Made by a program: the position numbers and the translations under genes. DNA of 33,218 nt from JBFLVQ01 sp040758525 (GTDB lineage Bacteria; Acidobacteriota; Blastocatellia; Chloracidobacteriales; JADJPF01). Numbering within the stretch: the first letter of the stretch is position 1; each line of letters begins with the position of its first letter. Below the pieces are notes generated by a model. It worked only from the letters and a program-made list of their open reading frames with translations. It did no database searches and had not been told where the DNA came from. Below are positions 22,435-30,212 of this stretch, in pieces. The stretch covers positions 1-33,218 of the forward strand of contig JBFLVQ010000024.1 of NCBI GenBank assembly GCA_040758525.1, read 5' to 3'.

Positions 22435-25400
22435 TTACTGAAGGGAAAGTTCACTAAGAAACTCTGAAACGATCTGTGGATAACCATTACGAGTTGCCAC
22501 TGTAGTAAAGATAAGCTGGTCTTTTGCGCGCGTAATAGCTACATAGAGAAGACGGCGTTGTTCTGCGAGTTGTTCTGCATCTCGACTCTCGATCGCATAA
22601 AAGCTAGGAATCATGTTCTGTTCTAGACCTACTATGAAGACACGATCAAACTCTAATCCTTTCGAAGCATATATTGTCATTAGGTTGATTGCATTGCGAC
22701 GTCGCAAACTATCCTGCTGTTGATACAGACCGACGAAATCGAGGAATGCTTCGATCGACTGTTCCAAGCTATTTTCACCTGATTCTGTGTTATCAAAACG
22801 CGAGACGATCTCATTGAAGTGGACAAATGCCGCAAAACGCTCGGCACTGCCATTTCCTGCACGGAACTGTTCTGCACGAGCCTCTTCGGCAAGTGTACGC
22901 AATAAACCCAATTCACCATTATGCTCAGCTAAACGTTCTAGCAATGTTGAACCTGGTGCTGCTAGGCGTATAAGACCCTCTTTGATTAAGATCGAATGGG
23001 CATCAGCGAGACGGCCTTGCTCAAGCACCATACCTGCTGCGGCTAGATCCAGGCACTGTTCACAAGCGGTACGGCGCAAATGCGAGGCATATTCTTTCTT
23101 CAGTCGCTCAAAGATCTCAATCAGCGTAATGGTATCATCATAAGCGCGATGGCGTTGTCCAGTATCGATATTGAAGGCGCTGGCAAGTGCATCTAGACTT
23201 GCCCCACGATCGGGGTATAGACGCGATGCCATTGGCAATGTATCAAAAGTGCGATTTTCCAGCTTACGCCGACCCACTTCGCGCAGCTTACGATTAATGC
23301 AAGGAAAATCAAAATTATAACCATTGTGTGCTAGTAGCACATCCTGACCAAGAAATTCTAGCAATCTATCAACAATCTCATTAAAGAGGGGCGCATCAGC
23401 AAGATCAGCTTCTGTGAAGCCATGCACTTTAGTGGCCTCTACTGAAATTGGACGAGTAGGTTTAACAAGCGTATGAAAATGCTCACCAGGTATACCATTG
23501 CGCACACGCACGGCAGCGACTTCAATGATATCGGTAGTCTCAACTTCACGATCTGTTGTTTCGATATCAAGTGCTACATAATCAGCAAGGAATTCAGCCG
23601 TTCCTAACCAACTGGTTGCTTGACAGAGCTTGAAAAGTGCAGCAACTGCAGAAGATTCAAAGCCACGCTCGCTCACAGAAAGCTCTTCAGGATTAAGCAC
23701 AAGTGCGTCGAATGCAAGCAGCAGTTCACGTAATTTGGGAGTATAGTCTGTGCCCAGATATATTATTCCTTGACAATATCTCAACGTATCAGTAGCAAGA
23801 TGTAGTTCTACACCATCTAATGCGATTAGTAATGGAGGCAGATCGGTCTGTTGTTTCTCGGGCGATTTTTCACTGGTAAGTTGCTGCACGACGAAATTGT
23901 GCATACTGTAGACAGTGATGCCAAGTGCACGTTTAAGCATCTCAATGGCAAGGAAGCGAAGATGCTGATCAGTAATTGATAATAACACAGGACGGTGTGT
24001 AGTACGCGCCTCGTAGAGTGCCTGCGCAGCTTTGCGCAAGTTACTGTAGAAGATTGGATCCGTGAGCTTATCAGCATAAGCTGATAAGGTGAGCACCTCT
24101 TGATCGGAGAGTGAGTTGAGTATCTCTGCAAATAGATCTGAGAGCCGTTTTCCCTGGGCATTTGCCTTAAATGACATCAGATTTGAGATTAGTCCGATTA
24201 CTCGTTCAATTTGTCTACGCTCCTGTTCTGGCACCCAACTACGCTTACGAAAGCGGTCAAGTGCAGTGCGAAAGTCTGAGAGTGCCTCCTCGCGTTGCAA
24301 TGCTTTGAGACGTAGATAGGTCATCTCATCAACTTCCTTAGCAACAAATTCCTCTAGGCTGATCTGGTCCTTAGGGTTGTAAAGCACGCGCAACAGATGC
24401 ATCGTACGCACAATCTCAGGCTGATCGAAACAGGAACGACCACGCACAAGCTGACAAGGAAGGTTGGCTTTCATCATCTCACGCTCAAGAAACTCTCCTA
24501 CTGAATGGCGGGCATAGAGCACAGCAAAGTCTGCATAACGCAACCGACTGTCGCGCTCCATTTGTCGCCGCACCTCTTTAATAATAAATGCTGCTTCCTC
24601 ATAATCAGTGGCAAAATGTTCTACACGTATTGTCTCCAGGCTGGTCTGCAGTTGTTTACGGATCGCTTGTAGTCGCTTATCGGCTAAACGAGGATTCTGT
24701 TCAATTAGTAATTGTGCTTGTGTCAATATTTCTGGATAGGAGCGATAGTTCTCTGTAAGAACAATCAGATCACAAGCAAAATCGCGACGGAACAGATCAA
24801 TATTACCTGGATTAGCGCCGCGCCAAGAAAAGATCGACTGATCATCATCAGCAACAACAAAGATATTGCTGTGTACATTGACAAGCTGCTTTATGATCTC
24901 GTATTGCACACGATCAGTATCTTGAAACTCATCAATAAGAATTGCATCAAAGGTACGACAATAGCGGTTCAACACACTTGGTTGCTGGAAGAAGAGTTGT
25001 TCGGTATGGAAGAGGATATCATCGAAATCAAGCAGACAATTTTTGCGTAGTTCCAATTTGTAGCGACGCTCAAGTTGTTGCTCCATAGCTGTGAGAGGGC
25101 GCATCTCAGCGGGATTAAGGCGTGTTCCGGAGAGTCGTCCGAGCAGATAACGTACCGAGCGTTCGCCTGCTAACATTGGCGCAACCCGTGACATTACACG
25201 CAACTGGCAATCCTCATCGGCAATCGTAAAATGTTTGGCTACCCCTGCCTTTTCATGCCATTCACGCAACACGCCGATACAGAAGGCATGAAAAGTACAA
25301 ACTTGCAGACTGTGTGCTCGTTCACCTAATGAAATACGCAGCCGTTCGCGCATCTCTTCCGCAGCCTTGTTTGTATAAGTGACAGCAAGCACCCGATCAG

Positions 25401-25551
25401 GCCGTATATGGTAATGCTCAATTAGACTCTGTATACGAGCCACCAGCGTACGTGTTTTGCCTGTGCCGGGGCCGGCCAACACTAACAATGGTCCCGGTGG
25501 TGCTAACGCTGCACGCCGTTGCGTATGATTGAGATCGGCCAGAAATTCCAC
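22435..25551 (-). CDS. UvrD/Rep-type helicase with embedded DnaQ-like (DEDDh) 3'-5' exonuclease
   Basis: A 1038-residue fusion. Helicase superfamily 1 motifs frame the protein: Walker A GPGTGKT (27-33), TYTNKAAEEM (58-67), Walker B IDEFQD (206-211), DDDQSIFSWRGA (235-246) and ENYRS (267-271). After about 390 residues that include an unrecognised segment comes a full exonuclease domain (about 658-819) with D662 and E664 (ALDIETT), D748 (HNGYNFDF), H801 and D805 (HRAYDDT). Helicase motifs resume with MTIYASKGLEFDRVF (near 959) and RRLLYVAITRAKDQL (near 999). The product should translocate on single-stranded DNA, with its own 3'-5' exonuclease, in repair. GTG 25551 is chosen because AGGAG lies eight bases upstream and the start MEFLADLNHTQ fits UvrD proteins. 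A monocistronic gene. Confidence 0.93.
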   Translation of the reverse strand: MEFLADLNHTQRRAALAPPGPLLVLAGPGTGKTRTLVARIQSLIEHYHIRPDRVLAVTYTNKAAEEMRERLRISLGERAHSLQVCTFHAFCIGVLREWHEKAGVAKHFTIADEDCQLRVMSRVAPMLAGERSVRYLLGRLSGTRLNPAEMRPLTAMEQQLERRYKLELRKNCLLDFDDILFHTEQLFFQQPSVLNRYCRTFDAILIDEFQDTDRVQYEIIKQLVNVHSNIFVVADDDQSIFSWRGANPGNIDLFRRDFACDLIVLTENYRSYPEILTQAQLLIEQNPRLADKRLQAIRKQLQTSLETIRVEHFATDYEEAAFIIKEVRRQMERDSRLRYADFAVLYARHSVGEFLEREMMKANLPCQLVRGRSCFDQPEIVRTMHLLRVLYNPKDQISLEEFVAKEVDEMTYLRLKALQREEALSDFRTALDRFRKRSWVPEQERRQIERVIGLISNLMSFKANAQGKRLSDLFAEILNSLSDQEVLTLSAYADKLTDPIFYSNLRKAAQALYEARTTHRPVLLSITDQHLRFLAIEMLKRALGITVYSMHNFVVQQLTSEKSPEKQQTDLPPLLIALDGVELHLATDTLRYCQGIIYLGTDYTPKLRELLLAFDALVLNPEELSVSERGFESSAVAALFKLCQATSWLGTAEFLADYVALDIETTDREVETTDIIEVAAVRVRNGIPGEHFHTLVKPTRPISVEATKVHGFTEADLADAPLFNEIVDRLLEFLGQDVLLAHNGYNFDFPCINRKLREVGRRKLENRTFDTLPMASRLYPDRGASLDALASAFNIDTGQRHRAYDDTITLIEIFERLKKEYASHLRRTACEQCLDLAAAGMVLEQGRLADAHSILIKEGLIRLAAPGSTLLERLAEHNGELGLLRTLAEEARAEQFRAGNGSAERFAAFVHFNEIVSRFDNTESGENSLEQSIEAFLDFVGLYQQQDSLRRRNAINLMTIYASKGLEFDRVFIVGLEQNMIPSFYAIESRDAEQLAEQRRLLYVAITRAKDQLIFTTVATRNGYPQIVSEFLSELSLQ

Positions 25552-25559
25552 TGTCCGTG

Positions 25560-25564
25560 CTCCT
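25560..25564 (-). promoter_or_regulatory. Ribosome-binding site that fixes the helicase start
   Basis: AGGAG on the reverse strand, eight bases before GTG 25551. The longer in-frame TTG at 25572 lies upstream of it and has no such site. Confidence 0.65.
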
Positions 25565-25645
25565 GCTCGCAATAACTGAAAAAACCATTGCGTTGTTAGC
25601 CTAACCCAGCATATCTGGCTGGAATGGGGAGATACTTACCAAAAT

Positions 25646-25674
25646 ATTGTATGAAACTGCTTTTGGAAATGCAA
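25646..25674 (-). promoter_or_regulatory. Promoter candidate for the helicase-exonuclease gene
   Basis: On the reverse strand TTGCAT (25674-25669) and TACAAT (25651-25646) are separated by 17 bases. The -10 matches five of six positions, the -35 only three. Predicted start near 25639, leader about 88 bases. Confidence 0.45.
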
Positions 25675-25820
25675 TATCTTGAACTCAATATATTGTAGTC
25701 ATTAGCCTGCCTCAAACAGGAGCTATGAAAAAAGCAAATTTAGCAAAAACCCGTATGGCTGGTTGGAATATTCATACTGAGCAGATAATCTTAATGGCTA
25801 ATATTGGTACAATTGCTATA

Positions 25821-25853
25821 AAACCGTCTTATCAGTGTCAAAAAACCGTCTTA
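25821..25853. repeat. Direct repeat with 22-base period upstream of the receiver gene
   Basis: AAACCGTCTTA occurs at 25821-25831 and 25843-25853. A 22-base period is close to two turns of the helix, placing both copies on the same face of DNA, as expected for cooperative regulator binding. It lies about 140 bases before ATG 25995. Confidence 0.4.
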
Positions 25854-25994
25854 GTACTGGATGGATTTGCCTGGCCATAGGGCTATCTTATTGAAGATAA
25901 ATCGATAGTAATAAATTTTAAGTTTGGCCCAGGGCTTGCATCTTAGCCTGTTAGCTTCGATCAAAGAGGTTTACCCAGAAAGAAAGGAAATTTT

Positions 25995-26465
25995 ATGGCT
26001 ACAATACTAGTTGTTGATAGCGAGGAATCCCTACGCTCAGTCGTTTCGATGATCTTTAGTGACAAGCATATAGTGCTCGAAGCTAATGATATTCAAGAAG
26101 CATTGACAATATTTAATCAACATAAACTAGATCTAATAATTATTGATGTGAATACAACCGGTATAAGAAATATTGAACTTATCCGTAGAGGGCAAGAATT
26201 AACTGGTGAAGTAAAGATTATTGCCTATTCGGCCTCTATTAGCAGTTGGGATAAATACCTGGCAATATTGGAAGCAGGCGCAGATCTATGTCTGCCAAAG
26301 GCTGGAAATATCGATATTCTGGAGATAGCTGTTAGTAAATTACTCTGCCTTGAAGCTGATTTAGATAAAGTAGTAGAAGAAGTAACCGCACTAGCTAAAG
26401 AGAAGACAATAATGGCAGCATTAATAGCTGGGGAAGATAACATATGTAGATATAACTATATTTAA
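25995..26465 (+). CDS. Atypical stand-alone receiver-domain protein
   Basis: A 156-residue protein. Residues 1-115 fold as a CheY-like receiver: strand ILVVD, phosphoacceptor D51 in LIIIDVNTTG, S79 in IIAYSAS, and K102. It departs from the norm in several places. The acidic pair is D8-S9-E10 rather than D-D-E, the usual M-P after the phosphoacceptor is T-T, and the lysine-proline is swapped to P-K. It can perhaps still be phosphorylated but is likely tuned or partly pseudo. The tail (about 116-156) is helical with no known output domain. AAAGGAAA lies eight bases before ATG 25995. No kinase is adjacent; the hybrid kinase 12 kb away is a possible partner only by guess. Confidence 0.82.
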   Translation: MATILVVDSEESLRSVVSMIFSDKHIVLEANDIQEALTIFNQHKLDLIIIDVNTTGIRNIELIRRGQELTGEVKIIAYSASISSWDKYLAILEAGADLCLPKAGNIDILEIAVSKLLCLEADLDKVVEEVTALAKEKTIMAALIAGEDNICRYNYI

Positions 26466-26551
26466 TGGATCTTGCTATGCTGGTATATCATTAAGGAGTT
26501 TGTTGAGTTACTCTCTGTATCTAGTTATCTTTCCATCTTCTCAACTCGAAA

Positions 26552-26579
26552 TTGACTTAGGTGTTATACCGCCCATTAT
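26552..26579 (+). promoter_or_regulatory. Promoter candidate for the small membrane protein gene
   Basis: TTGACT (26552-26557, five of six) and CATTAT (26574-26579, four of six) with a 16-base spacer. Predicted start near 26586, about 37 bases before ATG 26623. Confidence 0.4.
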
Positions 26580-26622
26580 GGCAGCGTGACAAGCGTAGCA
26601 AATTTGGCTATACTGGGCGGCG

Positions 26623-27027
26623 ATGTGGAAAATCCTCTTTATCATTGCTGGAATCGTGACAGCACTATTGATGCGTCATGAGATACGCCGCTACACGGAT
26701 GCGCGGCTGGCTGGAGCGCTAGCCGATTTTGATCGGCGGCGGCTGGCTCGGCGTATGTTGGGGATCGGTATCTTAAGCCTCCTACTGGCAATGACCTATT
26801 TCGGTTATAGCTACAAAGAAATCTTTTCCGGACGGCCACTATTTTTTGCCTTTTATTGGGGTGCATCATTATTGCTAGCATTCTTACTGATTGTGTTGGC
26901 GATGGTAGATGCGCGCGCGGTCTTTCGCCATACTATTAAGATGTATATGGACGAAGGTGGTGAAACAGAGCGCTTAGAGCGCTTCCTTGCTAAGGATCAT
27001 GAGAAGGCTGGACGTAAAATCTCCTAA
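26623..27027 (+). CDS. Small membrane protein with three predicted helices, function unknown
   Basis: A 134-residue protein I do not recognise. Hydrophobic segments at about 2-17, 46-62 and 73-94 are probable transmembrane helices. The basic stretch between the first two (RHEIRRYTDAR ... FDRRRLARR) should be cytosolic, and the C-terminal 40 residues are charged and soluble. It precedes the thioredoxin reductase gene by 110 bases on the same strand, close enough to share a transcript, but nothing links the functions. The coding frame has sensible composition and its own promoter candidate, so I consider it a real gene. ATG 26623 lacks a strong ribosome-binding site. Confidence 0.68.
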   Translation: MWKILFIIAGIVTALLMRHEIRRYTDARLAGALADFDRRRLARRMLGIGILSLLLAMTYFGYSYKEIFSGRPLFFAFYWGASLLLAFLLIVLAMVDARAVFRHTIKMYMDEGGETERLERFLAKDHEKAGRKIS

Positions 27028-27137
27028 GCTAGGCGACATCATTACCGGGCAATCTGGCAGCCTGCCTCGATTTTTTCAAAGTGCTTACTCTACAATAGCC
27101 GGGATACTGATTTCAGAAGAGAGAGAAAATAAGCAGA

Positions 27138-28094
27138 ATGGAAAAAGAACGCGAGCTAATAATTGTTGGCTCTGGTCCCGCAGGGCTTACTGCAGCGATC
27201 TATGCCGCCCGCGCCAACCTGCGGCCACTGGTAGCGGCTGGTGAGACTAAGCAGACAGAGATGCCTGGAGGGCAATTGATGCTTACTACTGAGGTAGAGA
27301 ATTATCCGGGCTTTCCTGAAGGTATTGAGGGACCAGATTTAATGGATAAATTCTTCCAGCAGGCTAGTCGGTTTGGTACTGAGGTAATTAGAGAAGATGT
27401 TAAAGAGGTAGAGTTCAAGAACAAGGGACCTTTTCGCCTGCGTATTGGAACAGATTGGTATATTGCCAAAACCGTAATCCTAGCTATGGGAGCGACAGCA
27501 AAATGGTTACATGTGCCAGGTGAAGATCGTTTTCGCCAACTTGGTGGGGTATCAGCCTGTGCTACCTGCGATGGCCCTCTGCCTGTCTTCCGCAATGCGC
27601 ATCTGATGGTGGTAGGTGGGGGCGATACGGCTGTGGAAGAGGCTGTCTTTCTTACCCGCTTTGCACGCCAAGTCACAATTGTACATCGCCGTGATAAGCT
27701 GCGTGCCAGTCAAGTGATGCAGCAACGTGCCCTCACTAATCCCAAGATCGATTTTCTCTGGAATTCTGCGTTAGGCGAATATGTGGGCAAGGATTCTCTG
27801 GAAGCCGTACGTGTCAAGAATGTGATCTCGGGTGAAGAACATCTACAGCCAATTGGTGGAGTCTTTGTTGCAATTGGCCACCAGCCAAGCACAGGTTTTG
27901 TCAAAGGCATTATTGACATGGATGAGCAGGGTTACCTGATCACACGCCATAATATTGAGACAAATATTGAAGGTGTATTTGCTGCTGGCGATGTACATGA
28001 TAAACATTTTCGCCAAGCGATTACTGCGGCTGGGTTTGGTTGTATGGCCGCGATCGCTGCAGAGCGTTGGCTAGAAGCGCAGAAATTGGGATAA
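27138..28094 (+). CDS. trxB: Thioredoxin reductase (NADPH, FAD)
   Basis: A 318-residue flavoprotein that reduces thioredoxin with NADPH. The FAD-binding GSGPAG is at 11-16, the redox-active CATC at 141-144, and the NADPH-binding GGGDTA at 160-165 with HRRDKLRA (183-190), the basic motif that selects NADPH over NADH. The C-terminal FAD motif is GVFAAGDVHD with RQAITAAGFG. This is the short, low-molecular-weight bacterial type. ATG 27138 follows a weak purine-rich AGAGAGAAAA. Its stop is four bases from the convergent epimerase gene. Cytosolic. Confidence 0.95.
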   Translation: MEKERELIIVGSGPAGLTAAIYAARANLRPLVAAGETKQTEMPGGQLMLTTEVENYPGFPEGIEGPDLMDKFFQQASRFGTEVIREDVKEVEFKNKGPFRLRIGTDWYIAKTVILAMGATAKWLHVPGEDRFRQLGGVSACATCDGPLPVFRNAHLMVVGGGDTAVEEAVFLTRFARQVTIVHRRDKLRASQVMQQRALTNPKIDFLWNSALGEYVGKDSLEAVRVKNVISGEEHLQPIGGVFVAIGHQPSTGFVKGIIDMDEQGYLITRHNIETNIEGVFAAGDVHDKHFRQAITAAGFGCMAAIAAERWLEAQKLG

Positions 28095-28098
28095 GTAT

Positions 28099-29046
28099 TT
28101 AATATCTATCCCGGTACCAATGCACAAATTGCGCAATACCAGTTGATAGATCGGTGTTGGGCACAAAGCCTAGTTCGCTACGTGCCCGATTAATATCGGC
28201 ATAAGTGATCGGTACATCACCAGGTTGATCGGGTAGATAGACACGTTGGGCACGCCGCTCGGTAGCCCCTTCAATTAGCTCAATCAATTGATTGAGTGTT
28301 ACTGGTGCAGAGTTGCCTAGATTATAGATAGCAAAAGGCTGAGGGCGATCAAGAGCGGCTAACACACCGGCGATAATATCGTCTATATAGGTATAATCGC
28401 GTTGTGATTGGCCATCGCCATAGATCTCAATGGTTTCACCAGCGTAGATCTTACGGGTAAATTTATGTATACCCATCTCTGGTCGCTGACGAGGTCCGTA
28501 GACAGTAAAGAAACGTAGGCAAGTGATAGGAATTTGGTAAAGGTGAGAGTAATTATAGGCAAGCAGTTCACCAGCCCGTTTGGTAGTAGCATAAGGTGAT
28601 ATAGGCCGATCAATAGGATCGTCTTCCGAGAATGGCAACTTACTATTAATACCATAAACTGATGAAGAGGAGCCGAAGACAAAGTTGCCTACTGGGTAAC
28701 GGCGGCACAATTCTAACAGGTGTATTGTGCCGATTACATTAACCTCTTCATAGAGCACTGGCGTGGCTAAGGAAGGACGTACGCCAGCACGTGCAGCAAG
28801 GTGAATTACCGCCTCAGGCCGCTCTTCGGCAAAGATCTTGGTCAGTTGGGCCGAGTCACGAATATCACAGTGATGGAAGCGGAAGGGACCACTGGTAGTA
28901 ATATCAGATAGGTTATGCCGCTTGATCTCCGGGTCGTAGAAATCATTCAAGTCGTCGATAATTGCGACTTGGTCACCACGGGCAAGCAGTGCCTGGCTGG
29001 TATGTGAGCCGATAAAGCCTGCCCCTCCTGTTACTAACACCCGCAT
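28099..29046 (-). CDS. NAD-dependent nucleotide-sugar epimerase (UDP-glucuronate 4-epimerase-like)
   Basis: A 315-residue extended short-chain dehydrogenase. The NAD-binding TGGAGFIGSH begins at residue 6; D31/D32 after the second strand bind the NAD ribose. Catalytic residues are the serine cluster at 126-129 (GSSSSVYG) and Y152-x-x-x-K156 (SPYATTKRAGE). The segment AARAGVRPSLATP matches UDP-glucuronate/UDP-galacturonate 4-epimerases, and YTYIDDIIAGVLAAL and YNLGNSAPVTLNQLIE are also typical of that group. UDP-glucose/galactose epimerase remains possible. ATG 29046 has GGGAG about seven bases upstream. It is divergent from the glycosyltransferase operon, with which it probably shares a glycan pathway. 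Confidence 0.9.
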   Translation of the reverse strand: MRVLVTGGAGFIGSHTSQALLARGDQVAIIDDLNDFYDPEIKRHNLSDITTSGPFRFHHCDIRDSAQLTKIFAEERPEAVIHLAARAGVRPSLATPVLYEEVNVIGTIHLLELCRRYPVGNFVFGSSSSVYGINSKLPFSEDDPIDRPISPYATTKRAGELLAYNYSHLYQIPITCLRFFTVYGPRQRPEMGIHKFTRKIYAGETIEIYGDGQSQRDYTYIDDIIAGVLAALDRPQPFAIYNLGNSAPVTLNQLIELIEGATERRAQRVYLPDQPGDVPITYADINRARSELGFVPNTDLSTGIAQFVHWYRDRY

Positions 29047-29059
29047 AAAGGTCTCCCTG

Positions 29060-29068
29060 TGGTATAAT
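29060..29068 (+). promoter_or_regulatory. Extended -10 promoter candidate for the glycosyltransferase operon
   Basis: TGGTATAAT is a perfect extended -10 (TG-N-TATAAT). No good -35 lies 17 bases upstream, but extended -10 promoters can manage without one. Predicted start near 29075, leader about 118 bases. An imperfect 8-bp dyad, AATTGGTT/AACCGATT (29144-29151/29155-29162), lies between it and the gene. Confidence 0.4.
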
Positions 29069-29192
29069 GATTTGTCAGTTTAGGCAAGCGCACTGAACCG
29101 TGCAACGTACTTATGCGGAATCTATTGTGCTACACTGCTGCCGAATTGGTTAACAACCGATTATGCGATAGAGTTATGCTGGAGGAACATTA

Positions 29193-30212
29193 ATGACGCT
29201 CCGCTCAGGGCAGAGCTTAGTTGCCACCGAAGAGTTCAGTCCGCAGGTGGTGCAGCCTTATCTTTCCATTATTATCCCAGTCTATAATGAGGAAGAGAAC
29301 CTCCCACCATTACAGAGACACCTTAACGAGATTCTTGCACAACTCAATTTCGACTATGAAATTATCTACGTTGATGACGGTAGCCGTGATGGTAGTTTTA
29401 CAATCTTGCGACAACTGGCACTGACCGACGAGCGTGTAAAAGTAATCAAATTACGCAAGAATTATGGTCAAACGGCTGCGATGTCAGCAGCGATTGATGC
29501 TGCTCGTGGTGAAGTAATTATCCCTCTTGATGCCGATCTGCAGAACGATCCACAAGATATCCCACGCCTGTTGGAGAAGATCCAAGAAGGTTATGATGTT
29601 GTGAGCGGTTGGCGTAAACATCGCCAGGATACCTTTGTTACTCGCAAACTCCCTTCTATGCTTGCTAATCGCTTGATATCGAGTGTTACTGGTGTACATC
29701 TGCATGACTATGGCTGTAGTCTTAAAGCCTATCGTGCGGAGATCTTAAAAGATGTGCGACTCTATGGAGAGATGCATCGTTTCATTCCTGCTTTCTCTGC
29801 TTGGGAGGGGGCACGTGTAACGGAAGTCGCAGTTACTCATCATCCCAGAGTAGCTGGTAAGAGTAAATATGGACTTTCCCGTACCATCAAGGTCTTCCTA
29901 GATCTAATGGTAGTAAAATTCTTGGGCGACTATGCTAAACGGCCTATACATATCTTTGGCTCAGTAGGACTGATGCTCTGTTTGGGTGGTATGCTGAGTG
30001 CATTAGTGACACTCTACGAGAAGTATATGTATAGCCATTATGTACATCGCAATCCATTAATTTTGTTAGCCGTGTTTCTCTTCATTCTAGGAGTACAATC
30101 AATAATGATGGGGCTGTTGGCAGAATTGGGTATACGCACTTATCACGAGTCCCAAAACAAGAAGATCTATACCGTCGCCTGTACGGTAAATATCGCCTCA
30201 GATAAAGACTAA
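29193..30212 (+). CDS. Family 2 glycosyltransferase, DPM1/GtrB-like polyprenyl-phosphate sugar transferase
   Basis: A 339-residue inner-membrane enzyme. The GT-A catalytic domain has SIIIPVYNEEENL (25-37), DDGSRDGS (61-68) and the metal-binding DADLQND (113-119). Later come CSLKAYR (175-181) and KSKYGLSRTIKV (223-234), the polyprenyl-phosphate glycosyltransferase signatures. Two C-terminal transmembrane helices lie at about 252-274 and 288-310. Homologues move a sugar from a nucleotide donor to undecaprenyl or dolichyl phosphate. The sugar cannot be told. ATG 29193 has GGAGGAA upstream. It is the first gene of a three-gene operon: the asparagine synthetase ATG follows its stop with no gap. 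Confidence 0.92.
   Translation: MTLRSGQSLVATEEFSPQVVQPYLSIIIPVYNEEENLPPLQRHLNEILAQLNFDYEIIYVDDGSRDGSFTILRQLALTDERVKVIKLRKNYGQTAAMSAAIDAARGEVIIPLDADLQNDPQDIPRLLEKIQEGYDVVSGWRKHRQDTFVTRKLPSMLANRLISSVTGVHLHDYGCSLKAYRAEILKDVRLYGEMHRFIPAFSAWEGARVTEVAVTHHPRVAGKSKYGLSRTIKVFLDLMVVKFLGDYAKRPIHIFGSVGLMLCLGGMLSALVTLYEKYMYSHYVHRNPLILLAVFLFILGVQSIMMGLLAELGIRTYHESQNKKIYTVACTVNIASDKD

Larger units (their letters stand above)
25552..25994. other. 443-base divergent region between the helicase and receiver genes
   Basis: It contains the helicase promoter on the reverse strand and an 11-base direct repeat. A 51-codon open frame at 25725-25880 begins ATGAAAAAAGC after AGGAG, but the spacing is only two bases and the product has no recognisable feature. 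No RNA gene recognised. Confidence 0.45.

Noticed and set aside
25725..25880. 51-codon open frame MKKANLAK... upstream of the receiver gene
   Set aside because: AGGAG is only two bases from the ATG, the product has no helix, signal or motif, and it spans the direct repeats; kept only as a remark.
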